A DNA stretch of 58,419 nt from Lachnospiraceae bacterium (GTDB taxonomy: Bacteria > Bacillota > Clostridia > Lachnospirales > Lachnospiraceae): assembly GCA_017938145.1 (NCBI GenBank), contig JAGBCB010000016.1:1-58419 (forward strand), in the 5' to 3' direction. Of this stretch, positions 32,619 through 41,283 are shown piece by piece. Below the pieces are notes generated by a model, which had not been told where the DNA came from, searched no databases, and worked only from the letters and a program-made list of their open reading frames with translations. Numbering within the stretch: the first letter of the stretch is position 1; each line of letters begins with the position of its first letter. Made by a program: the position numbers and the translations under genes.

Positions 32619-33365
32619 TTATTGCAGGTGTGGATACTCAATACCTACCAGTGTCAGTCCTTGCGCCGGTGCCGTCGGACCTGCTGCTTCCCTGTTTTCT
32701 GCCTCTAAAATAGAGGGTACACAGGTTTCGCTCATTTCATGCATGCCAATTTTAATCAATGTGCCTGCGATGATGCGCACCATATTATAAAGGAAACCGT
32801 TACCGCGGATGCGGATGGTAAGTAAATGGTCTTCTTTTAATATATCCAGGGAATAAATGGTTCTTACATGGTCCTGAACCTGGGTATGGGTGGAACAAAA
32901 ACTGGTAAAACAATGTGTGCCAAGGAAATCTGCCGCTGCCCGCTGCATGGCATCCACATCCAGGTTTTTATACACAAAATGGGTATATTTGCGGTTAAAC
33001 GGCTGAATAAAATCCGCATTCCAGATTTTATATTCGTAGGTTTTAATACTGTCGCAATGTCTTGGATGAAAATCTGACGGAACCTCCCGGGAGGACTGCA
33101 CCACAATATCCTCCGGAAGACTTACATTGAGCGCATAGCAAATCTTTTCCGCAGGGATTCTGGTTTCCGTATCAAACACCGCCACATTGCCCATGGCATG
33201 GACACCGGAATCGGTACGGCTGGCGCCGATAACCTCAATATTTTCAGTTAACAATCTGGACAGCTCCCGGTTGATAACTTCTTCCACCGTAATCTGATTC
33301 GGCTGGGACTGCCATCCGCAGTATTTGGTGCCCTCATAGGCTACCACAATCATTATTCGCTTCAT
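32619..33365 (-). CDS. truA: tRNA pseudouridine(38-40) synthase
   Basis: 248 residues, with the catalytic Asp in GASRTDSGVHAMGN (about 50-63) and FHPRHCDSIKTYEY, GNGFLYNMVRIIAGTL near the C-terminus. It converts U38-U40 of tRNA anticodon arms to pseudouridine. A longer in-frame N-terminus reaching 33536 overlaps ecfT and is rejected: GAGG precedes the ATG at 33365 and the family starts here. Confidence 0.96.
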   Translation of the reverse strand: MKRIMIVVAYEGTKYCGWQSQPNQITVEEVINRELSRLLTENIEVIGASRTDSGVHAMGNVAVFDTETRIPAEKICYALNVSLPEDIVVQSSREVPSDFHPRHCDSIKTYEYKIWNADFIQPFNRKYTHFVYKNLDVDAMQRAAADFLGTHCFTSFCSTHTQVQDHVRTIYSLDILKEDHLLTIRIRGNGFLYNMVRIIAGTLIKIGMHEMSETCVPSILEAENREAAGPTAPAQGLTLVGIEYPHLQ

Positions 33366-33394
33366 ATACGCCTCATATTCTATATCAGGTGAAA

Positions 33395-34210
33395 TTATGC
33401 TACAAACACATCCCAAAGCCTTGTTGCGGCCACTAGGACGATTAAATAAGCCACCAGGCACAGATATGCCATACCGTCGCGCTTTGTATACTTTAAAGGC
33501 TTCATGCGGGTTCTGCCCACACCTCCGCGGTAGCATCTTGCCTCCATGGCCATGGCAAGGTCGTTGGCACGATGGAACGCCGAAACAAACAGCGGCACCA
33601 GCATCGGCACCAGGGCCTTTACACGCTCCATAAGCTTTCCTTCTTCAAAGTCTGCGCCTCTTGCCTGCTGCGCCTTCATGATTTTATCGGTTTCTTCCAA
33701 CAGAATCGGGATAAACCGAAGGGCAATGGACATCATCATGGAAATCTCATGCACCGGAACGTGAAGCTTCTTTAACGGTGCCAGACCGGTTTCCAGACCA
33801 TCGGTCAGCTGGTTTGGGGTTGTGGTCAAAGTCATCAAGGAAGAACCGATAATTAAGAAGGTCAGACGCAGTGCCATAAAAATTGCAGTCTGAATGCCCT
33901 CAACGGTGATTTTGATAAACTTCCACTGCCACAGAACCGTACCGTCCGTCAAAAACAGGTTGAACACCACCGTAAACAGCATTAAAATCACAATGGTCTT
34001 TAATCCCCGTACGATAAAGGAAAACGGCACCTTGGATATTTTTATCATGGTTGCCAGGAAAATTCCGGCAATCACATAGCCTATTAAATTGTTAAACAGG
34101 AACAGGGAAATCAGGAAGGTTAAGGTTCCCACCAGCTTGACTCTCGGGTCAAGACGGTGAAGCACCGAATCCGCCGGATAATACTGTCCTATGGTAATAT
34201 CTCGAATCAT
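33395..34210 (-). CDS. ecfT: ECF transporter transmembrane protein EcfT
   Basis: 271 residues with about five or six membrane helices and the two ATPase-coupling motifs AQQARGADFEEG and AMEARCYRGG. It is the shared scaffold of group II energy-coupling-factor vitamin importers. The gene lies 21 bases after ecfA2; no S-component gene is in the window, as expected for shared ECF modules. Confidence 0.95.
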   Translation of the reverse strand: MIRDITIGQYYPADSVLHRLDPRVKLVGTLTFLISLFLFNNLIGYVIAGIFLATMIKISKVPFSFIVRGLKTIVILMLFTVVFNLFLTDGTVLWQWKFIKITVEGIQTAIFMALRLTFLIIGSSLMTLTTTPNQLTDGLETGLAPLKKLHVPVHEISMMMSIALRFIPILLEETDKIMKAQQARGADFEEGKLMERVKALVPMLVPLFVSAFHRANDLAMAMEARCYRGGVGRTRMKPLKYTKRDGMAYLCLVAYLIVLVAATRLWDVFVA

Positions 34211-34231
34211 TATTACTGCCTCAAATACTAT

Positions 34232-35089
34232 TTATATTTTCTTCCAAGCCTTTAAAATCTCTTCTTTAGCCTCTTCTACAGTTGTAGCATCTTCCACATT
34301 GGCACCCTGCGCCCGTAAGCTTTGCATAATATAGGTTACCTGCGGTGCCGCAAGCCCCATGGACTCCAACTCTTTATAATGTGCAAATACTTCCTTCGGT
34401 GTGCCGTCAAACTGCACACTGCCGTGGTCCATCACGATAAGACGGTCCACATACTTTGCTACATCTTCCATACTGTGGGAAACTAAAATAACGGTAATTT
34501 TGCGTTCCTTCTGGATTTCTGCAATGCGGTCTAAAATTTCGTCCCTGCCCATTGGGTCAAGACCTGCCGTCGGCTCATCTAAAATAAGTACCTCCGGCTT
34601 CATGGCAAGAACCCCGGCAATCGCCACACGGCGCTTTTGTCCGCCGGAAAGTTCAAATGGGGAAGCATCGTAAAGCTCCTCGGAAATGCCTACCATTTTG
34701 ATTGCCTCAAAGGTACGCATCTGCACTTCCAGCTGCGGCAGCTTCATATTCTTCGGACCAAATTCCACGTCCTTTACCACGGTGGTTTCAAAGAGCTGAT
34801 GCTCCGGATACTGGAATACCAAGCCCACCTTGGTACGAAGCTCCTTCATGCTGAAATCATCATCGTAAATATCATGGCCATCGTAATAAATGGCACCGCT
34901 GGTGGCCTTAATCAGACCGTTCAGATGCTGAATCAGCGTGGACTTACCGGAACCGGTATGCCCGATGAGCCCAATAAACTGCCCATCCGGAATCACCAGA
35001 TTGATGTCCTTTAAGGCATGCTTTTCGTAGGCCGTGCCTGCACTGTATGTGTAATTGACATGATCTAAAACTATTGACACTGTTTCCAT
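34232..35089 (-). CDS. ecfA2: ECF transporter ATPase EcfA2
   Basis: 285 residues, with Walker [11 protein letters not shown]-loop [10 protein letters not shown], signature [14 protein letters not shown], Walker [14 protein letters not shown] and switch His VSHSMEDV. It overlaps ecfA1 by 19 bases. Confidence 0.95.
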   Translation of the reverse strand: METVSIVLDHVNYTYSAGTAYEKHALKDINLVIPDGQFIGLIGHTGSGKSTLIQHLNGLIKATSGAIYYDGHDIYDDDFSMKELRTKVGLVFQYPEHQLFETTVVKDVEFGPKNMKLPQLEVQMRTFEAIKMVGISEELYDASPFELSGGQKRRVAIAGVLAMKPEVLILDEPTAGLDPMGRDEILDRIAEIQKERKITVILVSHSMEDVAKYVDRLIVMDHGSVQFDGTPKEVFAHYKELESMGLAAPQVTYIMQSLRAQGANVEDATTVEEAKEEILKAWKKI

Positions 35090-35925
35090 GCCTCCGTAAA
35101 TTCTTCTACTGTTAAAATGCCGTCCGGCATTGGCATACCTGCTTTCTTAAGCTCCCAGGCAAGCTCGGTTACCTGCGGTACATCCAACCGGTAGGACTTC
35201 ATTTTTTCCACCTGGGAGAATACTTCCCGCGGGGTGCCCTGCATCACGATTTTACCATCGTCCATGACGATGACTTTATCTGCACCAATAACTTCGTCCA
35301 TGTAATGGGTAATGAGCAATACGGTTACATTTTCCTTATCATTCAGCTCGTGCAGAGTCTTAATAACTTCTTTACGGCCGTTTGGATCAAGCATTGCCGT
35401 CGGCTCATCCAACACAATACACTTTGGCTTCATAGCCATAATGCCTGCAATGGCAACACGCTGCTTCTGACCACCGGATAACTTGTTTGGAGAATGGGTA
35501 CGGTATTCTAACATACCGACTGCCCGCAGTGCTTCTTCCACCCGCACCCAGATATCTTCCGTTGGCACACCAAGGTTTTCCGGTCCAAAGGCCACGTCCT
35601 CTTCCACCACAGACGCAATAATCTGGTTGTCCGGATTCTGGAACACCATGCCGGCCGACTGACGCACTTCCCACAGCTTGTCAGGGTCCGACACGTCCTT
35701 GCCGTCCACATACAAATAGCCTTCCGTTGGTTCCAAAATGGCGTTAATCTGCTTGGCAATGGTAGACTTACCGGAACCGTTGTGACCCAAAATGGCCACA
35801 AAATTCCCCGGCTGAACATCTAAAGTCACACCGTCTACTGCCCGGATGATGCCGTCTACGTTGCCTTCTTCATCCCGGCGGATATATTCAAATACTAAGT
35901 CTTTTGCTTCAATCATTTTTTTCAT
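35071..35925 (-). CDS. ecfA1: ECF transporter ATPase EcfA1
   Basis: 284 residues with Walker [11 protein letters not shown]-loop [11 protein letters not shown], signature [14 protein letters not shown] and Walker [14 protein letters not shown]. Start codons at 35925 and 35916 are both possible; AAGGAC lies ~13 bases before the first. The in-frame upstream extension to 35985 has no ribosome-binding site. A palindrome overlaps the promoter. Confidence 0.93.
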   Translation of the reverse strand: MKKMIEAKDLVFEYIRRDEEGNVDGIIRAVDGVTLDVQPGNFVAILGHNGSGKSTIAKQINAILEPTEGYLYVDGKDVSDPDKLWEVRQSAGMVFQNPDNQIIASVVEEDVAFGPENLGVPTEDIWVRVEEALRAVGMLEYRTHSPNKLSGGQKQRVAIAGIMAMKPKCIVLDEPTAMLDPNGRKEVIKTLHELNDKENVTVLLITHYMDEVIGADKVIVMDDGKIVMQGTPREVFSQVEKMKSYRLDVPQVTELAWELKKAGMPMPDGILTVEEFTEAWKQCQ

Positions 35926-35954
35926 GGAGTTAGTTTGTCCTTTACTTCGGTTTG

Positions 35955-35974
35955 GCATACATGTATGCTTTATA
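35955..35974 (-). promoter_or_regulatory. ecfA1 -10 box with adjacent 14-bp palindrome
   Basis: TATAAA (35969-35974) is followed immediately by the perfect palindrome GCATACATGTATGC (35955-35968), which would cover the transcription start. No good -35 is seen, so regulated expression is possible. Confidence 0.5.
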
Positions 35975-36037
35975 GCATGGCGCATGGCAAAAAATGCCTA
36001 GTAACGCATTATGAGGTTTATGATAGCACAAAAAGAA

Positions 36038-36085
36038 AAAGAACACAAGAGGTTTCCAAAGGTTGGAAAGGGACTTGTGTTCTTT
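36038..36085 (-). terminator. Terminator after the small unknown gene
   Basis: A 12-base outer stem AAAGAACACAAG/CTTGTGTTCTTT with further pairing inside, followed on the minus strand by TTTTTCTTTTTG. Confidence 0.85.
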
Positions 36086-36094
36086 ATTCTTTTC

Positions 36095-36391
36095 TTATCT
36101 ATCCAGTATAATAGTATAAGTATTTTTCTCTCTATCAAATGTTACTTTTGCTTTACAGTTATAGTATTCCTGTACACATTTTTCTAAGAGAATCCTCATT
36201 TCATCATCTAACATAGGATGGCAACATATTTTCTTCTCTCGTACAGAAAATGCACAAATTCCTTTGCACTCAAATATGTTTGAATTATACTCATTCTGAA
36301 GAACCATTTTAGAATTCTCAAATATTTCATTCCAGCTAAATGAAGCTTGAATTTTTGAATCTTTGCATATAATTATTGTATTTTCTTCCAT
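36095..36391 (-). CDS. Hypothetical protein, 98 residues
   Basis: No recognised family. It is mixed alpha/beta with Cys residues in ECKGICAF, KKICCHPM and EYYNCKAKV, and no signal peptide or membrane segment. AAAGGA precedes the ATG at 36391; an ATG at 36409 lacks a site. It lies ~60 bases after the secreted peptidase gene and ends in a strong terminator, so it may be the last gene of that unit. Confidence 0.6.
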   Translation of the reverse strand: MEENTIIICKDSKIQASFSWNEIFENSKMVLQNEYNSNIFECKGICAFSVREKKICCHPMLDDEMRILLEKCVQEYYNCKAKVTFDREKNTYTIILDR

Positions 36392-36454
36392 GCCATCCTT
36401 TAGCTCCATTTTCTTTATACTTGTTCTTGAGAAGTTCTACTTGTGCCTATTGTA

Positions 36455-37582
36455 TTACTGCTTAACCGGAATAATCAATTCCCAAGTAGTATGTAATGTG
36501 TAACCGCTTGCTGCGTCTTCCAAACTCTTTACAACGCCACCCCATGGGTCAATAACCAGGAAATCATCTTTGCATAAATTGTTTCTGTCCGCATTCTTTG
36601 CCACGCCTACCAAGGTAACGCTATGACCACCGTCGCCCTTCTTAAGTCTTAAAATCACCGGAATATCCTTCTGCAAATAGTCATATGCGGCTACTAAATT
36701 ATTACTAGCATATCCAGTCCACTTGGTTTGTGGTCCCCAGGTTACTCCCACGCCCGTTGTCCACTTAATGGACTCACTATCCGGAGATAACATAGTATTG
36801 TTATAAATAGAATACGCCGTTGCAAGTGCAGTTGCTGTACAACCTACATTCTTACCGTTCTTCAAAAAACGATCATAATCTCTCTGATTGAAAATATAGT
36901 CTTCATTATAGCCTTCTACTAAAAGATATTCCTTTCCGTCATAGGTGTAAGAATCCGTCGCTGTTGGTTCCTCTGTTGTGGACTCAACCTCCAATTCCTT
37001 TACAACAAGCATACTGATATAACAATAAACATCTGCGCATGGTACATAGCAATATGCAACATTTGTGCCGTTACTATTTACAACCTTCTTTACAATTTGT
37101 AACTCTGTTCCTTCCTTTAAGCCACTTGGAACCGGAGTGCCTCCTGTAAATTCCTTGTTTTCTCCCGGGTAGTACTTCGTCCAGGTTCTGGTGCCAAAAT
37201 CAAGCACCGCATTCACCTCAGAATCTACAACAGTTTCTGTAGTTTCAACCTTCTTAAGATACTTTGCAGACACATAGCAGTTCTTCTTTAAATCTTCAGA
37301 ATAAACATACGCTACCTTATTTCCGTTCTTATTGACCTTTTCACTGATTACGGATAACTTTGCGCCCTGTCGGATTGTGCCTGCTGTTCCGCCGGTCATA
37401 TTGTAATTTAATCCGGTATTGTAGCTAGACCAGCCCTTAGAAGAAATATCTAAGGTTGCGTAATAAATATACTCCTGAGCATAGGCTACTACTGTAGGAC
37501 TATTACCCAGCTCACTAAAGCTACCTACTCCCAATAAAAATGCCACCAATAATGCTACTACTCTTTTTACGTTGTTCTTCAT
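36455..37582 (-). CDS. Secreted C39-like cysteine peptidase with N-terminal repeats
   Basis: 375 residues: a Sec signal peptide (~1-36, ending VVAYAQ), two similar beta-rich repeats (~40-110 and ~125-195, each with a W, K/G and AY motif followed by CYVSAKYLKK or CYISMLVVKE), a Glu/Thr linker, and a papain-like catalytic domain. Candidate catalytic residues are the Cys in NVGCTATALATAY, the His in GGHSVTLVG and the Asp in VIDPWGG. It may cleave peptidoglycan or a protein outside the cell. It lies downstream of the T7SS locus with its own leader, but association is only positional. Confidence 0.8.
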   Translation of the reverse strand: MKNNVKRVVALLVAFLLGVGSFSELGNSPTVVAYAQEYIYYATLDISSKGWSSYNTGLNYNMTGGTAGTIRQGAKLSVISEKVNKNGNKVAYVYSEDLKKNCYVSAKYLKKVETTETVVDSEVNAVLDFGTRTWTKYYPGENKEFTGGTPVPSGLKEGTELQIVKKVVNSNGTNVAYCYVPCADVYCYISMLVVKELEVESTTEEPTATDSYTYDGKEYLLVEGYNEDYIFNQRDYDRFLKNGKNVGCTATALATAYSIYNNTMLSPDSESIKWTTGVGVTWGPQTKWTGYASNNLVAAYDYLQKDIPVILRLKKGDGGHSVTLVGVAKNADRNNLCKDDFLVIDPWGGVVKSLEDAASGYTLHTTWELIIPVKQ

Positions 37583-37615
37583 AATTTTGTCCTCCTAATT
37601 CTTCTACTATTTCAT

Positions 37616-37639
37616 TCACAAGAGTTGTTTTTCTTGTGA
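37616..37639. promoter_or_regulatory. Palindrome in the leader of the secreted peptidase gene
   Basis: TCACAAGA and TCTTGTGA are separated by 8 bases, ~35 bases upstream of the start at 37582. A possible operator or mRNA hairpin. Confidence 0.4.
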
Positions 37640-37767
37640 CACCATCGTAACATATAAAAGAATAAGGAGGACACTTCTATGACAAAATGCACGTTTTCAA
37701 GGATGAATAACTGGTTTTGTCAAATCAGACCATCGTGCAACATCATACAAATAACGCAAAAATAAAC

Positions 37768-40700
37768 TTAATAAAAAATTATCTTTCGTGTTCTATATCT
37801 ATACTGCTTTTTATATATCGGTGAGTTAAGATCATCTACTTGCCGTTCCTCCTCGTTATACCAGAAAATCCATCTTCCGTCATCATTAAATCCCCAGCCA
37901 TAATAAGTTACACCTGACTTGTTTGTATACGGCTCGTATGATAATTGTACTTCTACAGTTTTTTCTTCGTATTTGTAACATGCCGAGGTATAATGATCCA
38001 ATGCTCTCTCATAACCGTCTGACCATCGATCACTAACCCATCTTTCATAATGCCATACCGTTTTCTTATTATAGCCAGCTATAACATCATCTGTTTGTAC
38101 ATCACAGCTTAAGGAGCTACTTACAGGTGCATCCTGCCATGCACTCCATTCACCATAGTCACTCCAGTAACCTCGCACATAACCACAGTTATTACAATCT
38201 AAATCTGAATCAGAATCATATCTATGTCCGATTGCATTTCCTTCTGTTGCTCCACACACCTTACAGGTCTTTGCACTCGTACAAGTTGCAGCATTCCAGC
38301 TATGTCCCGTTGCACTTCCTTCTGTTGCTCCACACACCTTACAGGTCTTTGCACTCGTACAGGTTGCTGCATTCCAGCTATGCCCCGTTGCAGCACCCTC
38401 TGTTGCTCCGCACACCTTACAAGTTTTTGCACTCGTACAGGTTGCTGCATTCCAACTATGGCCTGCTACACTTCCCTCTGTTGCTCCGCATACCTTGCAG
38501 GTCTTTGCACTTGTACAGGTTGCCGCATTCCAGCTATGGCCTGTTGCACTTCCCTCTGTTGCTCCACAAACCTTACAGGTCTTTGCGCTTGTACAGGTTG
38601 CTGCATTCCAACTATGGCCTGCTGCACTTCCCTCTGTTGCTCCACAAACCTTACAGGTCTTTGCACTTGTACAGGTTGCCGCATTCCAGCTATGCCCTAT
38701 TGCACTTCCCTCTGTTGCTCCACAAACCTTACAGGTCTTTGCACTCGTACACGTTGCTGCGTTCCAACTATGCCCTATTGCACTTCCTTCTGTTGCTCCA
38801 CATACCTTACAGGTCTTTGCACTCGTACACGTTGCTGCGTTCCAACTATGGCCTGTTGCACTTCCTTCTGTTACTCCGCATACCTTACAGGTCTTTGCAC
38901 TTGTACACGTTGCTGCGTTCCAACTATGCCCTATTGCACTTCCTTCTGTTGCTCCACACCAGCTACAGGTCTTTGCACTTGTACACGTTGCTGCGTTCCA
39001 ATTATGTCCTGTCGCATAAATCGGTTCTGTCCAATAATCACCACAACTGCATATATATTTTCTTAAGCCATTCGTAGTACAACCTGCAGATTCAACCACC
39101 TGTATATCCCAATAATAATTATGCACATGTGGAATCGGTGTTGGTGTACTCGTTGGTTTTGGTGTATTTGTCGGCTTTGGTGTATTTGTCGGCTTTGGTG
39201 TATTTGTCGGCTTTGGTGTATTTGTCGGCTTTGGTGTATTTGTCGCCGTTGGCTCTGGTGTTGGTGTATGACTAGGTGTCGGTGTTGGCGTCGCCGTTGG
39301 TTCCGGACCCTTACTGATTACAACAGTCAATAAGGTACCCTTATCTACTTCCTGACCTTCTTCAATAGACAATGACATAACTAAACCTTCTTGTACACCC
39401 TCACTACTATATGCATAATCCCAGTGTACATCGAGTGCAAGTCCAGCAAGTTTTTCCCTTGCTACGGCTTCTTCAGCAAGCCACAATTCAGGGATACGTA
39501 CCATTTCTTTACCAAGGCTGACTTCTACTGAAATCGTACTTCCTGCCTTTAACTCCGTGCCTACTGGAATATCCTGTGAAATAACACATCCTGCTGCCAC
39601 AGTATCAGAATAGGTTCTTGTGCTGGTATCCAGATAAATCGCTTCTGCTGCAAGAATATTCTGAACTTCCTCCACTGTCTTTCCGGTAAAATCTACAACA
39701 ACATATTTCTTTTCTTCCACAATAGTTGCCGGATCTATACCTTTGGAAACATATATAGTAACTGTAGTGCCTTCATCACATACGCTACCCACTTCACAAC
39801 TTGTCCTTACAACATTTCCTATTACAACTGCTGAATAAAGTTCTTCAACCAGAACCTGAAATCCGGTATCTTCCAGAGCTTTAATTGCTTCTGTTTGTGT
39901 TTTTCCTGAGACTTCAGGCATATAAATCTGCCGGATACCACCGGAAACAACAACACCCATTTTTTGGTTAGACGCCACCAGGGTTCCACTCTTATACGCC
40001 TGGGTTAAAATCAAATCCTTTTTTATATCTGCAGAATATTCACGTCCGGTAATCTCGATCTGAAGTTCTGCTTCACTCAAACGGGTTTGCGCATTCTCAA
40101 TAGTTGTATTTACAACAGAAGGAACTCTAGTTTTGCCGTCCTGAATACTAATGGTATCTGTAATTTTTTCAAAACCGCCTGCCGCAAATGCAACAACCAC
40201 AGCCGCACCTACTACTGCCACGCAGGAGAGAATTGCAATTTTTGCTTTCTTGCTCAGTTTTCCCACATCCATCTGTTTTACTGTGTCAATAATGCGGGCA
40301 ACTTCACCTTGAGATTCCCATTCTTTTAAAAACGCCTCTGCACTTTTTGTTCGGTTTTTCACTTGAACATTTAATGCATTCATAAGGGCAGTTTCTTTAT
40401 TTTTAGAAATACTGACTCCTAGCTTTGACGGTGGCTTCAATGTATCCTTTGCACGTCGTTCCAGAGATGTCGCCGGCGTAATACCGGTAATCATCTTATA
40501 CATGGTAGCCGCAAGTGCATAAACATCCGTCCAGGGTCCTTGTTCTCCACGGCTCTGGTACTGTTCCTCCGGAGCATAGCCCGGCTTATAGATTACCGAC
40601 AAACTTCTACTATGTGTAGCTGAAGCATATCTTGCCGCACCAAAATCCAAAAGTTTAACTCTTCCGTCCTTTGTCATAAAAATATTATCCGGTGCAATAT

Positions 40701-41262
40701 CTCTATGAATCAGTCCTATTTCATGCACACTATGTAAGGAACGGAAAATCGGAAGAATAATACGCTCTGCTTCTTCTACAGAAACCTTTTTCTTCCTATC
40801 CAAATATTGCTTTAAGCTTTCTCCTTCCAGTAATTCCATAATGATATACGCTGTATCATTTTCAGAAATACAGTCATATACATTTACTATCTCGGAGGTC
40901 TCACTTAACTTTGCCAGTTTTTTTGCTTCCTCAACAAATTTACTCATTCCAAGTCCAAATTGCTCAGTCTTTTCCCCAGAATAAATGGTAACCTTCGTCT
41001 GAGAAGGCATTCTGGTTGCAAATTCACTCGGAAGATACTCTTTGATAGCCACCTTTTTGTCTGTCAATTCATCATAACCGATATAGGTTACACCAAATCC
41101 TCCAAAACCAAGAACCTTTCCCACTGTATAACGTTTTCCTATCATAGTTCCCGGCACCAGATGAAAAGCTTCTTCCGGTAAAGTATTTTCTTCATATCCA
41201 CAGTGTGGACACATGTACACGTCATCTTTGTACAGTTCCATACATCCCATGCATCGTTTCAT
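37768..41262 (-). CDS. PASTA Ser/Thr protein kinase with extracellular Cys/His repeat array
   Basis: 1164 residues. N-terminal zinc ribbon (CMGC..CPHCGY); kinase domain ~45-310 with Gly loop GFGGFGV, Lys74, HRDIAPDN (186-193) and DFG (206-208), all intact; TM helix ~341-363. Outside are four PASTA-like repeats (~380-640), a Thr/Pro/Lys linker of TNTPKP units, ten 26-residue repeats (~752-1011; each GHSWNAATC then CKVCGATEG) and a C-terminal Trp/Tyr-rich domain. PASTA domains bind peptidoglycan fragments or beta-lactams. The repeats have C-x5-C-x2-C plus His and may bind metal. It closes the T7SS operon. Confidence 0.9.
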   Translation of the reverse strand: MKRCMGCMELYKDDVYMCPHCGYEENTLPEEAFHLVPGTMIGKRYTVGKVLGFGGFGVTYIGYDELTDKKVAIKEYLPSEFATRMPSQTKVTIYSGEKTEQFGLGMSKFVEEAKKLAKLSETSEIVNVYDCISENDTAYIIMELLEGESLKQYLDRKKKVSVEEAERIILPIFRSLHSVHEIGLIHRDIAPDNIFMTKDGRVKLLDFGAARYASATHSRSLSVIYKPGYAPEEQYQSRGEQGPWTDVYALAATMYKMITGITPATSLERRAKDTLKPPSKLGVSISKNKETALMNALNVQVKNRTKSAEAFLKEWESQGEVARIIDTVKQMDVGKLSKKAKIAILSCVAVVGAAVVVAFAAGGFEKITDTISIQDGKTRVPSVVNTTIENAQTRLSEAELQIEITGREYSADIKKDLILTQAYKSGTLVASNQKMGVVVSGGIRQIYMPEVSGKTQTEAIKALEDTGFQVLVEELYSAVVIGNVVRTSCEVGSVCDEGTTVTIYVSKGIDPATIVEEKKYVVVDFTGKTVEEVQNILAAEAIYLDTSTRTYSDTVAAGCVISQDIPVGTELKAGSTISVEVSLGKEMVRIPELWLAEEAVAREKLAGLALDVHWDYAYSSEGVQEGLVMSLSIEEGQEVDKGTLLTVVISKGPEPTATPTPTPSHTPTPEPTATNTPKPTNTPKPTNTPKPTNTPKPTNTPKPTSTPTPIPHVHNYYWDIQVVESAGCTTNGLRKYICSCGDYWTEPIYATGHNWNAATCTSAKTCSWCGATEGSAIGHSWNAATCTSAKTCKVCGVTEGSATGHSWNAATCTSAKTCKVCGATEGSAIGHSWNAATCTSAKTCKVCGATEGSAIGHSWNAATCTSAKTCKVCGATEGSAAGHSWNAATCTSAKTCKVCGATEGSATGHSWNAATCTSAKTCKVCGATEGSVAGHSWNAATCTSAKTCKVCGATEGAATGHSWNAATCTSAKTCKVCGATEGSATGHSWNAATCTSAKTCKVCGATEGNAIGHRYDSDSDLDCNNCGYVRGYWSDYGEWSAWQDAPVSSSLSCDVQTDDVIAGYNKKTVWHYERWVSDRWSDGYERALDHYTSACYKYEEKTVEVQLSYEPYTNKSGVTYYGWGFNDDGRWIFWYNEEERQVDDLNSPIYKKQYRYRTRKIIFY
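38230..39009 (-). repeat. Ten tandem 78-bp repeats inside the PASTA kinase
   Basis: Ten in-frame copies of a 78-bp unit (26 codons). Copies differ mostly in synonymous positions and at the last two or three residues (SAT, SAI, SAA, SVA, AAT, NAI). The first copy has CSWCG instead of CKVCG. Copy number probably varies between strains. Confidence 0.95.
39143..39250 (-). repeat. 18-bp tandem repeats encoding a TNTPKP linker
   Basis: Six 18-bp units (four near-identical, two degenerate at the ends) encode the Thr-Asn-Thr-Pro-Lys-Pro wall-spanning linker. Confidence 0.9.
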
Positions 41263-41283
41263 TGTAAATTCCCTTTCTTGTTT

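Noticed and set aside
38230-39009. CRISPR array
   Set aside because: The units are 78 bp, contiguous, in frame and encode protein; no unique spacers.
38127-39077. Long plus-strand open frames (316 and 280 codons) opposite the PASTA kinase
   Set aside because: These are shadows of the 78-bp repeats, open only because the repeat unit lacks stops in those frames.
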